Shown piece by piece: positions 22,110 through 36,000 of a stretch of 64,000 bases of DNA (the first letter of the stretch is position 1; every line of letters begins with the position of its first letter). The notes beneath the pieces were generated by a model that saw nothing but the letters and a program-made list of their open reading frames with translations, had not been told where the DNA came from and searched no databases. Source of the stretch: Pseudofabraea citricarpa (Eukaryota; Ascomycota; Leotiomycetes; Helotiales; Dermateaceae). A program made the translations under genes and the position numbers. The stretch spans positions 1-64,000 of the forward strand of contig JAPWGK010000002.1 of assembly GCA_029641185.1 (NCBI GenBank). The letters run 5' to 3'.

Positions 22110-24713
22110 ATGTCTTTTTCAACTACCTCTGACGTACCAAGGACACCGAAAACACTAGCACAGAAGTACAGTCACCCGAAAGGAAAACGACATCGCATTT
22201 TAAAGCATACAGGAAAAAGTGGACTTTCACCTGTCTCACCGACTAGCCCTAAAAGTCCAAATAGTGCCTACTTTCAAGAACGTCTTAAACTCTACCAAAA
22301 AAATCGTTTTCATGGATTTCTTGCTAGTGAGTTAATAGACGAGCACGAAAGTTATTCTTATTATAATAACGATACACTACCAAAAGAGCTCAAGAAGACA
22401 ATCCATCCATTACTCGTACGTGAAAGATGGGTGAGACAGGGAACGTGGCCCAATCATCTCGGATTTGTACCTATTTACGGACCTCACGATGCGGATACGC
22501 CGTACAATGATAACGGGTTTGGACAGAGAGGGTTCTGGGAAGTCAGTTATTTTATACTCAGCTATTTATAGGGTTCACAGGATGGCTAACTTGATATAGG
22601 CTGACAATAAACTTGTATGGGATCTGCTTAAGCCTTGTTTGCAGCTAGCAACTCACATATTGGAAAGTTATTCATCGCTTGCTTGGTATTTCGCCTTGTT
22701 CCCAGACTTTATGTGATTCTAACTACTTTTAGGTACGATGACCTCCTATTTGGGGAAAGGACTTCTATACCGCGAGAGCGAGCCATCTTTATGGAAGAAG
22801 ATGAGTATAGAGAAGTCGCCACTGACCTTTTTAGCTTTGCCCCTGAAGCTAAGAATAAAGATAAAGCCGACTTAGTGCGAACGAAACGTATGCTTCCAGA
22901 GTACGCTCAATATACTCAACTGGGTTTGTATAGTGGTTATATGGACCCCCGTAACGGGATGCCAAACCGAGGCAGCGATAAAATACCCATGGGCTACATA
23001 GATTCTGTCAATATTTACCCACCGCAAGATGAGTATCCTATCATTTTACTTGCGATAGAAAAATTGTATCCTTTACTCGATACAAATTTAACGGACTCTG
23101 AATTGTAAGCTTCTTTTGCTTTCGAGGATATCGTATGCTAATTGCTTTAGGTTGAACACACGATTATCGGTTGCTAACGCCTTACTTCATGAGATGGCGG
23201 TATGTATTGTCAATTCCCTGCATCCTAACCCCTTCTAATGTCAAGTATAGCATGCCTTAGGACGTATAGAGAAAGTTCACCGAACTCGAAACCGAGATAG
23301 TTTGTGGATTGAAGATTACCATGCAGATGAACCTGTAAACGAGTTGGGATTTTCTTGGGAGTATGCAGTAAGTATTGCCTCCTTCTTTGATAAATGCTCT
23401 TTTCAATTTACTGAACATCTTCAGGTTTGGGGTGGTATACCTGCTGCCATTGTTAATTCGGATGATAGCGCCAATGGCCCCGGTTTGCCAGTAATGGGAT
23501 TTGGATGTCAAGATCCTTTTAACGAAGCAGCTTATGATATGATACCTGTATCATTAAAAGCCTATGTATTGGCAAATGTAAATCCAATCCCCGAGGGAGA
23601 GCAGAATCCTTGGTTCACGCAAAGCTTTTATCCCGCACCAGCAACCTGGTGTCATAAGTTCTTCGAAGATTCCTGGTGGGAGAATAACAAAGACAACCCG
23701 GAAGCTACGAAAATGCCGAAGGACGTTGGCAGTATTGAATACTTGGATAGCCCACATGATAATGAAGATAACCAGTTCAACAGCGATTTGTCAATTGAGC
23801 GAACACGTTCTTGGAGATACACAGACGATGGGTACCAACAACGGGAAATGGCACGAGGTCAAAAATTGGAAGAATATCGGCTTAAGTTCAGAAAACAAAA
23901 TGAGGAGAATGCAGGACAAGGGACCCTACAAGTGGCATCACCTACAAATTCTAATGCTTCTATTTCAGATTTTGGAGACGACGATATCAGAATCAACCCA
24001 AACTTTGTTCACTTTGAGGCAATCAAAAATTTGCTCTTTCAGATTCGACAACCAGGGCTATTGGCTTTAGATACAATGACTTTTGAAATTCCCGAACCAA
24101 CCTTCCATCGATACTCTTATAACGCTGGAATTTCAATTGGTCCCCTGCAACTTCGCCAGTTTCTTAGACAATGCAATTTTAATGGTGTTTTATTTAAGTG
24201 AGTATATATTATTATAGAGTCGTAGAGTATATTGCTGATCTACTTCGTTACAGAACCGATTGGACTTATCCAAACATTGGGATGATCAAACGTATCCCCG
24301 AGGGCTGGAATGAGACTCCTCCACTTGAGCCCCAAGAAAGATGCACCATAAATGCAAGCAACCTGTTGATTTCCACAATCAGCAACCAATGGAGGGACAA
24401 TGCTACCCAGGCATATATTGCTCAGTGGGTACATGGCGACTTTTACGATATCGATACAGAAATTATACGTCAAATCATGATGTTATTTCTTGGTCAGGAC
24501 ATTGATAAACAAATGTGGAGACAAGTGGAGTTATACTTCGCTGGCACGGGACAGCTCTGGTCGTAAGTATTTTCTTGATTCAATGCGTCTTTCATTAGAA
24601 TTTATATTGACTTAACTTTTAGGCTAGGTCCTCCTGGGATATTGAGATTGAGATCTGAGGATCTTAGCCAACCACGTACACCTCCACCGGAGACAGAGTC
24701 TGGTACATCCTAA
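22110..24713 (+). CDS. Putative zinc metallopeptidase-like protein (HEMAH), unknown family
   Basis: Eight exons whose phases all join: 22110-22541, 22600-22685, 22733-23104, 23151-23199, 23251-23367, 23425-24197, 24254-24562 and 24623-24713; 742 aa. Introns are 46-60 nt with GT-AG ends. The N-terminal 60 residues are basic and Ser/Pro-rich, with no signal peptide, so it is probably intracellular. Residues 310-314 are HEMAH (HExxH), within ANALLHEMAHALG, followed after about 25 residues by DEPVNELGFSWE, whose acidic residues could supply a third zinc ligand. An aromatic-rich region (FYPAPATWCHKFFEDSWW) follows. The 742-aa product matches no named peptidase that I recognise. Catalysis is inferred only from HExxH and its setting; it could be an inactive zincin-like fold. 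A 49-nt exon carries the HEMA half of the motif. Confidence 0.8.
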
Positions 24714-25951
24714 GGCGGATTTTTTAATACACCCCCCTTCGAACGGCCGTTTACACACCCAGCTTTGCAAGCGGATCCAGCTTATTTGTAACCAGGCTAG
24801 TCGCCATCTCAAACTTATCCATACTAAGGCCCTGGCCCTGGTCCGAGCCATTTTGTGCGTCTTATCATGTATCAAGGTTTTCAATCAAGCTATTTTCAAT
24901 ATCTCAAAATTCAGCAACGTAGTCAGCCCGGACAACCGTCAAATCCTGTCACAAACAAATTGCCATACTATATTCCCACACAGCAGGGGCCAGGTCAAGC
25001 AAGGTTGATTCATAAAAATATTATAATAGAGAATTAAGAGTTATCTGTGTAAGATGTTTAATTGTTCTTGTTAAGATCTTTTCTTTTTTGCTACATCAAA
25101 CACACATAACATCAAACACACAGAATAATATCATATTTAATAACGGCAACTTGGCTCTTTAACCACAGTAGATTGGAAAGTCATATAGTGTATAAACGGT
25201 GTCTATTATATCGCCGGAATTCAATTTTGGAAGAGGCATGAATTAATTATTAAAAAGCAACCGGTGGAAATTTTGACAAGCTAGGTGACAAATAAGGTTT
25301 AGCACGTTAGGAAATAATGTTTGATATACTTGCTAGTTAAGCATAAAATCTAATCCTTTGACTATCTTAGATACTATGTTTACTATTATAATAATTTGGT
25401 TTATAGATTGAAAGATATACGAGTTTGTTAGGTGAGAGTCAAGTGGAGATTTGTAAGACGCTTTCGTTAGAGCCGCGGGCTTTGGAAAAGGCAAAGCTAT
25501 AACAGTTCTAGGATTTTAGATATGAAGCATAACATTTGAAAAATATATTAGAAATTTATCATAGAGTGGAAGTCGAAAGACTAGTTCAAGGAGTTAAGAA
25601 AACACAGTGACCTATTACGTGAAGGCGTCAACTTAGTGTCAACTGGAAACCCGAAAAAAGAATATCAAGAAGGCGAAGACTATGAAGCATAAGCAATAAA
25701 ATATATCTTATAAATGCAAATACATGGTAAGCGATCAATAAACATAATAACACAAAGACAGGTTCCAAAGCTAGCAACATCAAAAGCAAGGTTTTCATTC
25801 TTGAGTGTGGCTAGTTACACATGAAAAGCAGGATTGAGAAAAGTGTGGAAGACTTCCATCGCCAAATCAAAGCAAATGCCTGCCCTGAGCACCCTGGATT
25901 GGCCTGTCGTAAATCACATGCAGCCGAGAACATTGATTCGAGATGCAATGC
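24714..25951. other. AT-rich intergenic region
   Basis: No gene seen. AT-rich from about 24,990 to 25,800 without the dense TpA pattern of the right-hand block. The part above 25,811 may hold the decayed 3' end of the neighbouring pseudogene, whose frame stays open after its third stop. Confidence 0.45.
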
Positions 25952-27443
25952 TCAAAGGGACCAAACGGTTCCATCACCCACCCATTCCAAAGGTTTGCCT
26001 TCAATACCTTTGACTCGCTCCTCCAAGACCCATATACCGCTATCTATGGAATATGTGGCAGTTAAATTTAATGTCTTGGGATCAAAAAGCCACACCCGAA
26101 GGCAATTAGGAAATGAGCCAGACCACATGTCTGAAGGAAAAAGACCCACATCAAAATCGTACGCTGGACTCGGTCCTAGGAAATGATAAGCAGACTAATC
26201 CAAGGGACTGGCATTAAGAAGGACTTGATAAGCCCAAGAATCAACACTATTGGGATCAAGGATCGCGTCAACACGTAGTTCTTTTAACCAATATTCCACA
26301 AAAATTTCAGGAGCAGAATAACCGAAGGTGATATTGGGTAATTGTGCACCTTGCACGGTACTCATTTGGCTTAGAAGGGAGCCGATACCTCTGACTAGCT
26401 CGTGTGCAAATGGCAGATATCTCCAACAGCGAACCCCTTCCATAAAGCATGGATGTATGTTATCGAAAATGAATGTAATTTTCTTCAAATTAGGAACGAG
26501 AAGTTTGTAAGATCCACCTTCATTGATGATCATAGAGGCAACACTCTTGGCCAGTTGCTTCATTCTATTGGCACTGATGATATGGTCCTCAACTGTCTGG
26601 AGAAAGATTTCGCCAAATCCATCTCTTTGATGGATTAGCCTTAGGATCGCAGCAGAATAAGATCGTACTTACGGAATGATATATGTGACCTCAGAGACAT
26701 TTTTGCGAACGAATGGAGCAATGTCTGCTTCGAAGTCCAATCAGAAAAGACCTTTGCAATGTTCAACACCATACTTGTTCCATGGTTGCATGAGAAGAGG
26801 CTGTGATTGGAGGCGTCTGGCTTGGAACTCGCGGAACAGATTCTTGTCTGGCCAGAATGCAGTTTCAAACGATGTGGTGAAGGGTCCATTGACGAATGTT
26901 TCCGGAAAGCAGAAGCAGTATGAATCGGGATAGCGCTGGGGATTGGGAGTCTTGGCTGTCAAAGGAAATGGATGTAATTGGATATTAGGGGTTTTTACGT
27001 GTTGGGTATCCACCGTTAGAAGGTTCATTGATAACAAATAGTGGTTGGTCGAGAATATTGACGATGAGAGTGTCATATATCATTTCACGAATCTCTCGAG
27101 AGAAGCGCTCGAATGAGACGCCAGTTGTAGTAGGTGATGAAGAAGAGGATGGGGGCATAACGGACATAGCTGCATGCGTCTCGATAGTTGTACCAGCGTT
27201 GACAGTCGTCGAATTGCTATCCGATCCATCATTTGCTCGATTCTTGGTAGCATCGTCAGGGAGGGGATTTGGATTCGCTGCGGCGCTGGCGAAGGTAATA
27301 GAGTTGGAGACATATTGGGTACCATCTGCTTGCGGACCTTTACTGCAATTGAAAGAGTTGGTGCTTGGGCTCATGGCCTGTTCGCGGTCGCTTCCATCGT
27401 CGCGTAATGTAATTGCGGTGATATCAAAGATGAAACTTCCCAT
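25952..27443 (-). pseudogene. F-box/2EXR-like gene broken by in-frame stops
   Basis: Exons on the minus strand: 27443-26999, 26955-26673 and 26624 downward; introns of 43 and 48 nt with GT-AG ends and matching phases. After a Ser/Thr-rich N-terminus comes FERFSREIREMIYDTL (about residues 108-123), the N-terminal motif of the F-box/2EXR-type proteins abundant in Pezizomycotina. The frame then runs through PQRYPDSYCFCFPETFVNGP. It is broken by TGA at 26743-26741 (codon 220), TAG at 26197-26195 (codon 386) and TGA near 25,952. Beyond each stop the same frame stays open with protein-like sequence (e.g. YDFDVGLFPSDMWSG after the second). All three stops can arise from single C-to-T or G-to-A changes. 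If only the first stop counted, a 219-aa product would remain. Function of the family is protein recognition or unknown. Confidence 0.65.
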
Positions 27444-28800
27444 AGACTCCGAGTCGGATATGTTGTTGCGTTGTTGCTAGGCCATCTCCGGAGTGATAGA
27501 GGTACTGCCAGGGATTATAGCTGCGGGATTATAGCTGCGGGATTATAGCTGCGGGATGGATATCTGGATGGAGTTTGGATGGCGCTCGCTGACATGCTCT
27601 GCAACTGCATTAACAGCACAAGAGTCAAGTTTGTTTCCCGAAGGCAATCGTCTCTGCGTCAAAGATATCTCCATATGGTGGCTTGAGTGATGTTGTGGTC
27701 GACAGAAGAAGAATGTTGTGGGAGATTAATGGAAAGTGTGGGAAGAGGAATCGAGGGTGTGGATTTGAGAATGTGGACACGATTCACGCGAGTAGAACAA
27801 GCTGCGCAAGAAAAAGGCGTTCGCGAAGAAAAAGATATACTTGGGTAGCTTACAAGCCGAGAGGGAAATGATGAGCCGTAACTACTTGTGTACCGAAAGG
27901 GTTTGTCGAGAACACAAACAGTGGAAAAGAGACGAGATGAAATGGTAGTGTAATATATTCACTCGGCACCGCAAAAAGTGCATGACCGACGACTATGCTA
28001 CCAAGACAGTGGCCAGTCTAAAGATAGCAATCCGCTCAAATTATACCTTAGAACTGATCATTCATTCAAATTGAGTGCATGTTAAGATTTGCTGCAGGCG
28101 AGAACATATTATATAAAGATTAGCAGAGCTTGAATTGTTATGATTTAAGTAAGTATGAATAGATGATACTTGAGGAGTGTTAGACTGCATGTGCTAGGAA
28201 TAAAATTTCTGATTTTAGAGTAATGAGAGTAATAGTTGAGTGCGCAAGAAAAAAAAATCCTCACGTTTAAGAATTGGCTGGATGTATGAGAAGAACGTTT
28301 TCATAAATTGAAATATACAGATTTATTAGGAGTAAGGTGTTAGTAGCAGTTAAAACAAACTATACTCTGTAGAGTAACTTTTCGATAAATATAATTATAT
28401 TAGAAAAAGGATTTGAAAAGAGCAGAATATAATTATTAGAATAGATATCTTCAACATGAATTTACCCAAATATACTGCTAGAAATAAAAGATTTCAAACG
28501 AGTGTGTAGTAGATTAAGTATTGAAAAGCTATAATTTCCCTTTGTCTCCTTGTCCATTCCACCAACCGATCAACGCCACCCCAAATCGTAAAAAGATTCC
28601 TTCCTCCAGGAACCAAGTCAACCTTGTTAGCTTGCTTGACGCCACGTGTCTTGATGTTGACGTTGTTTAGTCCTTCAAGATGCAGGAAAGCGGCACCATT
28701 GTTTAAGGGCTAGAAAATATCGAGCTGAGCACCTAAAATACTGCAGCGCGAATAAGGTTGAGAATCCCTGTATGGTTATGGAACGCCTTGGTCTATGGTT
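27444..28800. other. Intergenic region
   Basis: No gene recognised. It holds the 14-bp tandem repeat listed separately, the upstream region of the F-box-like pseudogene, and AT-rich sequence from about 28,030 to 28,540. Confidence 0.45.
27511..27556 (+). repeat. 14-bp tandem repeat, 3.3 copies
   Basis: The unit GGGATTATAGCTGC is repeated three times without mismatch plus GGGA. It lies 68-113 bp upstream of the start codon of the F-box-like pseudogene, so it would fall in its promoter or leader. Confidence 0.9.
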
Positions 28801-30307
28801 TTAGGCAAATGCTCCGACGGCCGCCATACCAGCAGCTGAAGTCATGTTAGCTCAGATCAATGATATCTTCGCGGGGTGATAAAGAACTTACCCCCCATGA
28901 GTACATAGATAATGCCCATTGTCTTATCCTTCTTAGTCATTGTCAAGTCCGCTTCCTCTGATAAGAAATCCTCAGCAAGCAAATCTACCAAAGCTGCATA
29001 GATCAGGAGACCAGATGAACTGTGACTTCATGTCAGCTGATGTTTAAGTGTGTACTGTATGTCCAGCGGCACTTACATTGCATTGAAGATTCCAACAATA
29101 ATAAGACCGAAAGCACTGTCGGGATCATATGTGCTCCTTGTAAGCAATCCAATGGCCTGTCCAATAGGTGCTGTAGTGCCAAAAGCGAAAACCAAAATCC
29201 ATGGTCTCCAACTTCCCTTTGGATATGGAACGGCAGCAATACGCGAACCAAGACCAAGCCCCTCGAACATTTGATGAAACAGAATGGCGACCAGTAGAAC
29301 AACGAAGCCGTCGATGGTGATTGAAACAGTCATACCGACAAAGACCGAGTGGAAAAGAATACCACCTTCGATCAAAGTAATTTGCATAGACTGATTGTAC
29401 GTTAGATATTGCTCAGATTATAAGCGGAGAATAGAATACTGACCATCTTCTTAAGAACCAGAGGATCCGGAGCATCTTCATCTGCCTTCTCCAGATCGGT
29501 CTCATAAGAGTAGGTTGAAGCATCACTGCCCTTCAAGTGAGCAATTGAGGAGATGGACTCCCTCTTTGAATCGACTCTATCAATCTTGGTGAGGATTTGT
29601 TGTTGCTGAGCAACATACTTCTCATAAAATACGATAAACCAAGGTGGCATTTCAGACTTGACCCCCCCCTTTTCGTCATATGATTCATTCTCGTTCCAGT
29701 TATACTTTGCTTCTTCGTAAAACTGCTGGGCAGGCGGGTATACTGGACGACTCTGTCTTTTTCTGTATACTTGATAGTTGGGAGGGCTTGATGCAGTTGG
29801 TGCGGGAGGGGCTGGCATTAGAGCCGGAACCATTGGAGCAGAGCCGCCACTGCCTCCGTGACTGTGACCTCCAGTCTTAGCATGGAGCCACATCTCGACC
29901 ACAAACAAGATGAACATGGAAGCCATCATAATGACACCCGGGAGAGGAGCATAGAGATCCGTGAAGAGTGCCGGTAGGCATGGATTGTTCAAGGACTGAA
30001 AGGCCGTTGGAATAAGATGGACAAAAGCTGTGGCAATGAGTACACCAGTACCAAAGTGCTTACTAAGTCAAAGTTAGATAGGTTTCTTTGCTACAGGAAT
30101 TGGAGTAAAAAATGTTTACCAGAAGAAGAAAATCTTTGGAGGAATCTTGAGAGACTTGAATCGTTTTGCGACGACTGGGAAACCAGCGCCGAACAAACTG
30201 GCTCCCAGAACGAGGAATAATCCAACAGTGTGTAGTGGAAGATCATATTCTGCACCGTTTGTACCACCTCCACCACATTGTGGTTTCTCTGCTACTATTC
30301 CAGACAT
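28801..30307 (-). CDS. ZIP-family divalent metal (zinc/iron) transporter
   Basis: Five exons: 30307-30120, 30062-29444, 29390-29077, 29019-28892 and 28835-28801; 427 aa, with GT-AG introns of 53-57 nt. Hydrophobic helices at the N-terminus include HFGTGVLIATAFVHLIPTAF (residues 65-84). A long cytoplasmic-type loop (about 120-265) is Pro- and Ser-rich with a short His-rich piece (HSHGGSGG). The metal-binding helices follow: EGGILFHSVFVG (His283) and LFHQMFEGLGLG (His308, Glu312). The C-terminal helices end in GMAAVGAFA. This is the layout of fungal Zrt1/Zrt2-type plasma-membrane importers, which move Zn2+ (sometimes Fe2+) into the cytosol. The start is at the first ATG, after which the product begins MSGIVAEKPQCGGGGTNGAE. 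Substrate cannot be fixed from sequence. The last exon encodes only 11 residues. Confidence 0.93.
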
Positions 30308-33063
30308 CTTGGCGGTCTGCTGCTTTAAGGAGTGAATAGAAGTCGGCCGGCGACTTCACTTGAGAGAAACGAACCCAAGAAACGCCTACCGTCCTTAAGT
30401 AACCCCGAATGAAAGAAAGAAAGAAATTGGATGACAAGAGTGCTGACACGACGATAAGGAAAGTGAAAACTGTAGGAAGGAAAGAAATGGCGAGAAGATG
30501 TAGCATTGACATATACTGTTTTCTGGTGAAGTCGAATTTGTCATAAGATCTGCGAGATGAGACAAACTGTCACCTGCATCTAGAGTTCCATCAGATGAGG
30601 AGAATCCTTGATCATTTTTCATGTATGTTACACGCGTCTACCAAACAAAAAGGCAAAAATAGCAAAGATCTCATATTCTCGACAAAGATTGAAGCATGAT
30701 TAAGGCGACAAGGGGAGATGGGCCGATTGGACTTCCAGTTACTAATCTGATTGTCTTGAAATCTGATAAAACTAATCAACAAGTGGAATACTGCTGCTTC
30801 AAAAATTGTAAGAAGCAATGTCAGAAGATCCAACAGTGGTTGGGAATCATGGATAACCAAGTTCAACGAGACGATACCATTGGGTGGATCTACAATGCTG
30901 CTATGACAGCAATACGCATCTCAGCATTATTCATGACAAGGCGGAGAAGAGAATTGTGGAGTCTCGGCAGACGAAGCTTCAATACCAAGACTTATGGGGG
31001 AGAAGGCTTAAATACCAAGAAGTCTGGGGGAGGATGAGGCATGAGATATTCCAACATGAGAAACACGGTCGCAGAAGCCCACCCAATAGGACGTTGCTGT
31101 CAAATTCATGCACGGGCATTGGACCGTGAATGCCTCAATAAGAGATCTTTCGATCCCTTGAGGATGGTACGTCTTTTTCTTTTCTTTGTCATGCATGAAA
31201 TTTAGCTTTTCGCGGCTCAAGGTGGAGTGCGGCTTTCCAAGGTCAGTCGGAAACAATGCCAAGGCGAATTTATGCTTATCTTTTCCTGGCCCTAGCATTT
31301 AAGGAAAGCCGCGGCATCTCTTAAACAAAATCCGCATCACCATTTCCTACCAATGTTACCCAAGAAAGTCAACCCCGTCATGACTCTCCATTTATTGGCA
31401 TCTTAGCAACCCAAGGCCCATATTTTAAAGACAACTAAGCATGTTCCAAGACTCTCTAGGTTACCCACTTCGGGAGTCTCATTTCCCGGCGTCGCTAAGC
31501 CTATGTAGATCTTATTTGTTGCGCGGCAGCTGGGATGGATACGACTCGCTATATGACGGAACGGATTGAACATCACACCAATTGGCTCGCAATCCACGTC
31601 GCCTAAATCATGTAACAATGAGTGACGTTAAACAACAGACACAGTTACAATTGTCAATTCCCAAAACAACGAGACGCGCATGTACGGCAGTTGTTTTCTA
31701 TTCAAGTAAATAGCAGTTGATCTGAATGTGAAGGCCGCGAGGGGATGTTGGGGAGAATAATTTGACAGCCGAGAAATGATTGTTCCGTTGTAATAAAAGT
31801 ACTCTCGGCGTTGCAAGTAAATCTGGAGTAGGATCTTTAGATCTAAGCCTCTTGTCGCGGGCTTGGTAGCAGAATTGAGATGCCATGGCCGCTGAAAGCA
31901 CACAGTCGATCTTGCCCACAAGAATAAAATACAACTACTGATACCCTGTTATCCCGCTACGTCTCAGTTTGATTCCATTCCATAGTCTGTACTACATTTA
32001 AATTATTCTTTTTCCGCATTTTGTTCTCCAAATACCATGAATTAAATGGGGTATCAACTATGAGCAGCATATAACCACCCGAACTTTGATAAAAACTACC
32101 CGTCCCCGGAGTGAGTGGAGGTATACCACACAGACCTCTGTATCCAGTAACCTCTGGCTATCAGAGTTTCATGACAGGCACTTGCCTATAGTATTAAACT
32201 ATGCGTTTGCGCTTTGATCAAGCTCATCACAGACCATATCGCTGTCAGTTGCAGATCATTTTTCGTTCAAAGAAAGACAAGATGGAACTGGTTTCTTTCA
32301 GCTCTGAGTTTTAGGATATCCCTGAACGATGTGTAATGAAATATATTACGAGAATCAAAGACAAGTATTGTTTGGATAATTGAAAACAAAGTCTATGTTG
32401 CTGGTGGATTAGAAGTAGTCTATGGTTGAGCAGAGCTTGGCCAAATAACGATGTACTTAGACACTGACTTGCTAAGTGCTGAAGGAAGGTTATTTAAGAT
32501 CCACCAACCACGAACATTCATCAAGCTGCACCAGTCTTGCTCCAACCAAGGTTGTACCTAGGAGTCCACTTATTCGAACCCGATCTGAGGATGCCGATAA
32601 GATTGCCAAGATATCACAGCATTCGCAAAGTCTCTGATAGATAACAAAAATTTACAGGCTTGAACCAAGAAGAAAAATAGCCTTTACATGCTTAATCTAA
32701 CCTTTGGCATGTTATTATCTGAAATCCACAGCCAAACAAATAAAATTTGAAACCGCTTGGCGATAATGTGAAATTAATTGGGATGATTCTGAGGCAGATG
32801 TTTCTAGCGTAGAATCAGAATATACTCCGCCACATCTACAGTAGGGAGCAAATGAGTTCAGCTTTAAGTTTGCATAGCCGTTGAAATGGGAGCGATTTTC
32901 AATTGATTACGGATATCCATGTTATAGACAAATACACATAACCTCTAAAATATCTAGAGATTGTTAAAATCCAAAATTCCTTGTTGAAGAATCCGATGGA
33001 TGCCACCCAGGATCCAAGGCGTTTCGGGTTTATAACACCAACAACCAACAATATCTTTTTTTC
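30308..33063. other. Long intergenic region
   Basis: No gene recognised over about 2.75 kb. Open frames at 30,400-31,040 occur on both strands and are featureless. The last part is presumably the 3' side of the protease gene ending at 33,064. Confidence 0.45.
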
Positions 33064-36000
33064 CTAAAGAATCTTAATCTCAGGGAGTCTCCAAATATCC
33101 CAATCCTTTGAAATTGATGGATTACCGAAGGGTCGAAGCGCAGCAATGCGAAAACTGTCATAAAATTGTCAGTCGAACACTCAAGAAACTCTTGTATATA
33201 CTAGCGCATACTTGTACGATCCGGGGAGAATGCTTGAACCATCAGCAAATCTGCCTAGCCAGAAAAATATATCTCTATCTCCTCGTGGCTGGTTGTATAG
33301 TGGAAATGAGAATATATCATCCTCGCTATCTTTACCAGGGGTGAACCAGTTTGTAGATGCAGTACCGTTCCAGCTCGTTGCAGATCCAACATAACCGTTC
33401 TTACCAATGATCGGAGGGTAGATCCAGCTTTCTTCCGTGTAATTAGCATTGAATATCTGTTCGAGTCAATTTAATTGGAGCATAGATCAAAAGTTTGTCC
33501 GTTATAATTTAACTTACATCCCAGCGGAGTTCCTTGGTTCCCCAAGCCAATTGGGAGTTCATTTTGGGAAAGTCTTGTTCTTGCAATGTGAGGTTAAAGG
33601 TAAAGCTACAACACATGAGCTCCTGTTACTATACAATGTTAGAGTCAACACACTTTGATTTGTTTTCGATCTTGATGTCGTAAACCCCCGAGACCATATA
33701 GGGAAAATTGCTACCGTAATCCCAGATGTTGGCTATGGTCTTTTTTAAATCGCACGCTACGCCTGTCAAGAGTCATTGATTTGATCATTCATAAGATGCA
33801 AGTGGATTTACCAAAGTATGGAATCCCCAATTCTTCGCCATTGCTGCCACTAACAAGGACTTTGCCACCATGAACTGGTAAACTATTTGCATCCAAACCT
33901 GATGGGACCCGAAAAGAAAATCTATAGCTTTTGTCAGCCAGAATTATATGGCATAAAACTTGTTACAAGAACATACTCAGCTGTCTTTGTCTCACTAGGT
34001 TTAACTGTAAACTCCTGATGTGGCATGCTAACATCAGGGCTTATTTTCACGGGAGTAATCTCCCAGTAATACTTTACTGATGGATCACCAAATGATGTTG
34101 GCTGACCGGGTATGATTGGAGCATACGCAGTATATCCTCCAGCATCCTGCAATGAAAACTGGTATGTAACGGCTTCCCTGCCCCCGTTAGTAATTTCAAC
34201 AGAATGAGTTTCAATGAAGTTGGCTGTATCGTTTAACTGAAACTTGCGACCATCAAACCCAAGCTCTGTTGTGTAGCTAAGCACCCTTTCTGCATCGACA
34301 AATCCAGCACCAACCTGAGTAGGAGGTGCCCAAAATCCATAGTCAGTGGAACTGGTGGAATAATCAGCCCAAGGCATAGCACGAGCTGTCGACATGATCC
34401 GTGCAGTCAGCCGCTGGGACCATGCAGGATCCCTAGCGTGTGCAGCTCGACCGCCATATTTGCTAACCCACAGAGCTGCTATACCTGCAATATAGGGAGT
34501 TGCCATACTGGTTCCGCTCAAAACTCGATACTCATTAGTTGGGTATGTGCTGAGGATCTTAGTGCCAGGTGCGGCGACATCTGGCTTAAGTGCAAGATCA
34601 TATGTACTGCCCCAGGAGGAGTATCTGGCCGGGCGACCACCTCCAGCATTATAGAGACCAACATAGTGGGCGCTATCAATGTCGAACGAGGCAGTAACAT
34701 GTCCGCCGGCAAGAATGGCATTAATGATAGCTTCGCCGGAGCGTGCTTCAATTGCTCCTATGAGACCTCCTGGATTTGACGTAAATGGCTCTAGATATGG
34801 CCCACCATTGTTGTAGACAAGTATATACTTCGCACCAAATGCTGCAAGGTTGGCGTGTTTTGTTGTGATACTACATCCTCCATCCCTGACAAGAACGATT
34901 GTATCTGTCATGTTCATGGTATTGTTAGAGAGTGGTATGCATGCGTCATTCTCCACCGAGGAGTTCAAGACCACTGGCTTAATTGGCCATTCGACAATGG
35001 TGCTGGGAAAATAGCCAGTACCTGGTATGTAAGCGATCGGTGTCTTATTTGATACGCCATCCAGACTGAAGTTTCCCGAGAATGCTTGAGCGGGGAATAC
35101 TCCTGGCTCAGCAGAGGCAATAGTCAAAACGTTTTTTCCTGATGCCCCGTTGCTAGCCGAAAAGGGACCATCCTGACCTGCATTTCCAGCAGCAATCACG
35201 ACGACAACACCTTGTTCAACCATTCGTGATGCCACCACGGCCCACGCATTAGTGGTAAACCCACTTTCCTCGCCCACACTGGCACTGATAATGTCCGCCT
35301 AAATATAAATTAGTGGTTAACAATCCTCCAGTATAAAATCAGAGGCTTAAAGACTTACTCCAGACTCAAAAGCCATGAGAAATCCTTCAATGACAGCTTC
35401 CTCTGTCGAATATCCACCTTTACCAAAGACCTTGAAAGAGAGCAAATTTGCACTCGGTGCAACTCCAACAAACCTAGCGATATTGGTAAATAAACAAACA
35501 AGAAAGAAGTTACAGGAATGTATACTTACTGGTCACTCTGACCAGCTATTATTCCAGCTACATGCGTTCCATGGCCGAATCTATCTATGGGGTCCATATC
35601 CGGATTGGCTGGTGCATCGGGCCAATCTGAAGACAGCAGAGTATAATCAGTTTCGGACGCACGTTACTTTATAATCTCTACCCCTTCAGACTATCAAGAA
35701 AGGGGATAACTAACTATCCCCGACAAGATCGTAACCTCCAGTAACCTTAAAACCAGGACCAAAACCCCCTCCAAGCTTTTCGAGATTAATTAGCATCATG
35801 ATAAAATACCTTTTGATGTCGCAGAGACTTTACCGCAGGATGTGTGTACTGGATACCACTATCAACAATGGCGACGGTTGCACCCTTACCAAGGATGCCA
35901 GATTGATGGAGTTTCTCAACTCCTGTGAGGCCATGCACCGAGTAGTTTGCTGCGGCTGCATCATTACTGAAAGACTCACCCTCAATTGTGGGTGGAAGTT

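Noticed and set aside
27028..27480. 150-codon plus-strand frame
   Set aside because: Antisense to exon 1 of the F-box-like gene, which carries the recognisable FSREIREMIYD motif.
31942..31955. 14-nt match to the I-SceI homing endonuclease site (TACCCTGTTATCCC)
   Set aside because: Only 14 of 18 site bases match and there is no endonuclease gene or intron nearby; taken as chance.
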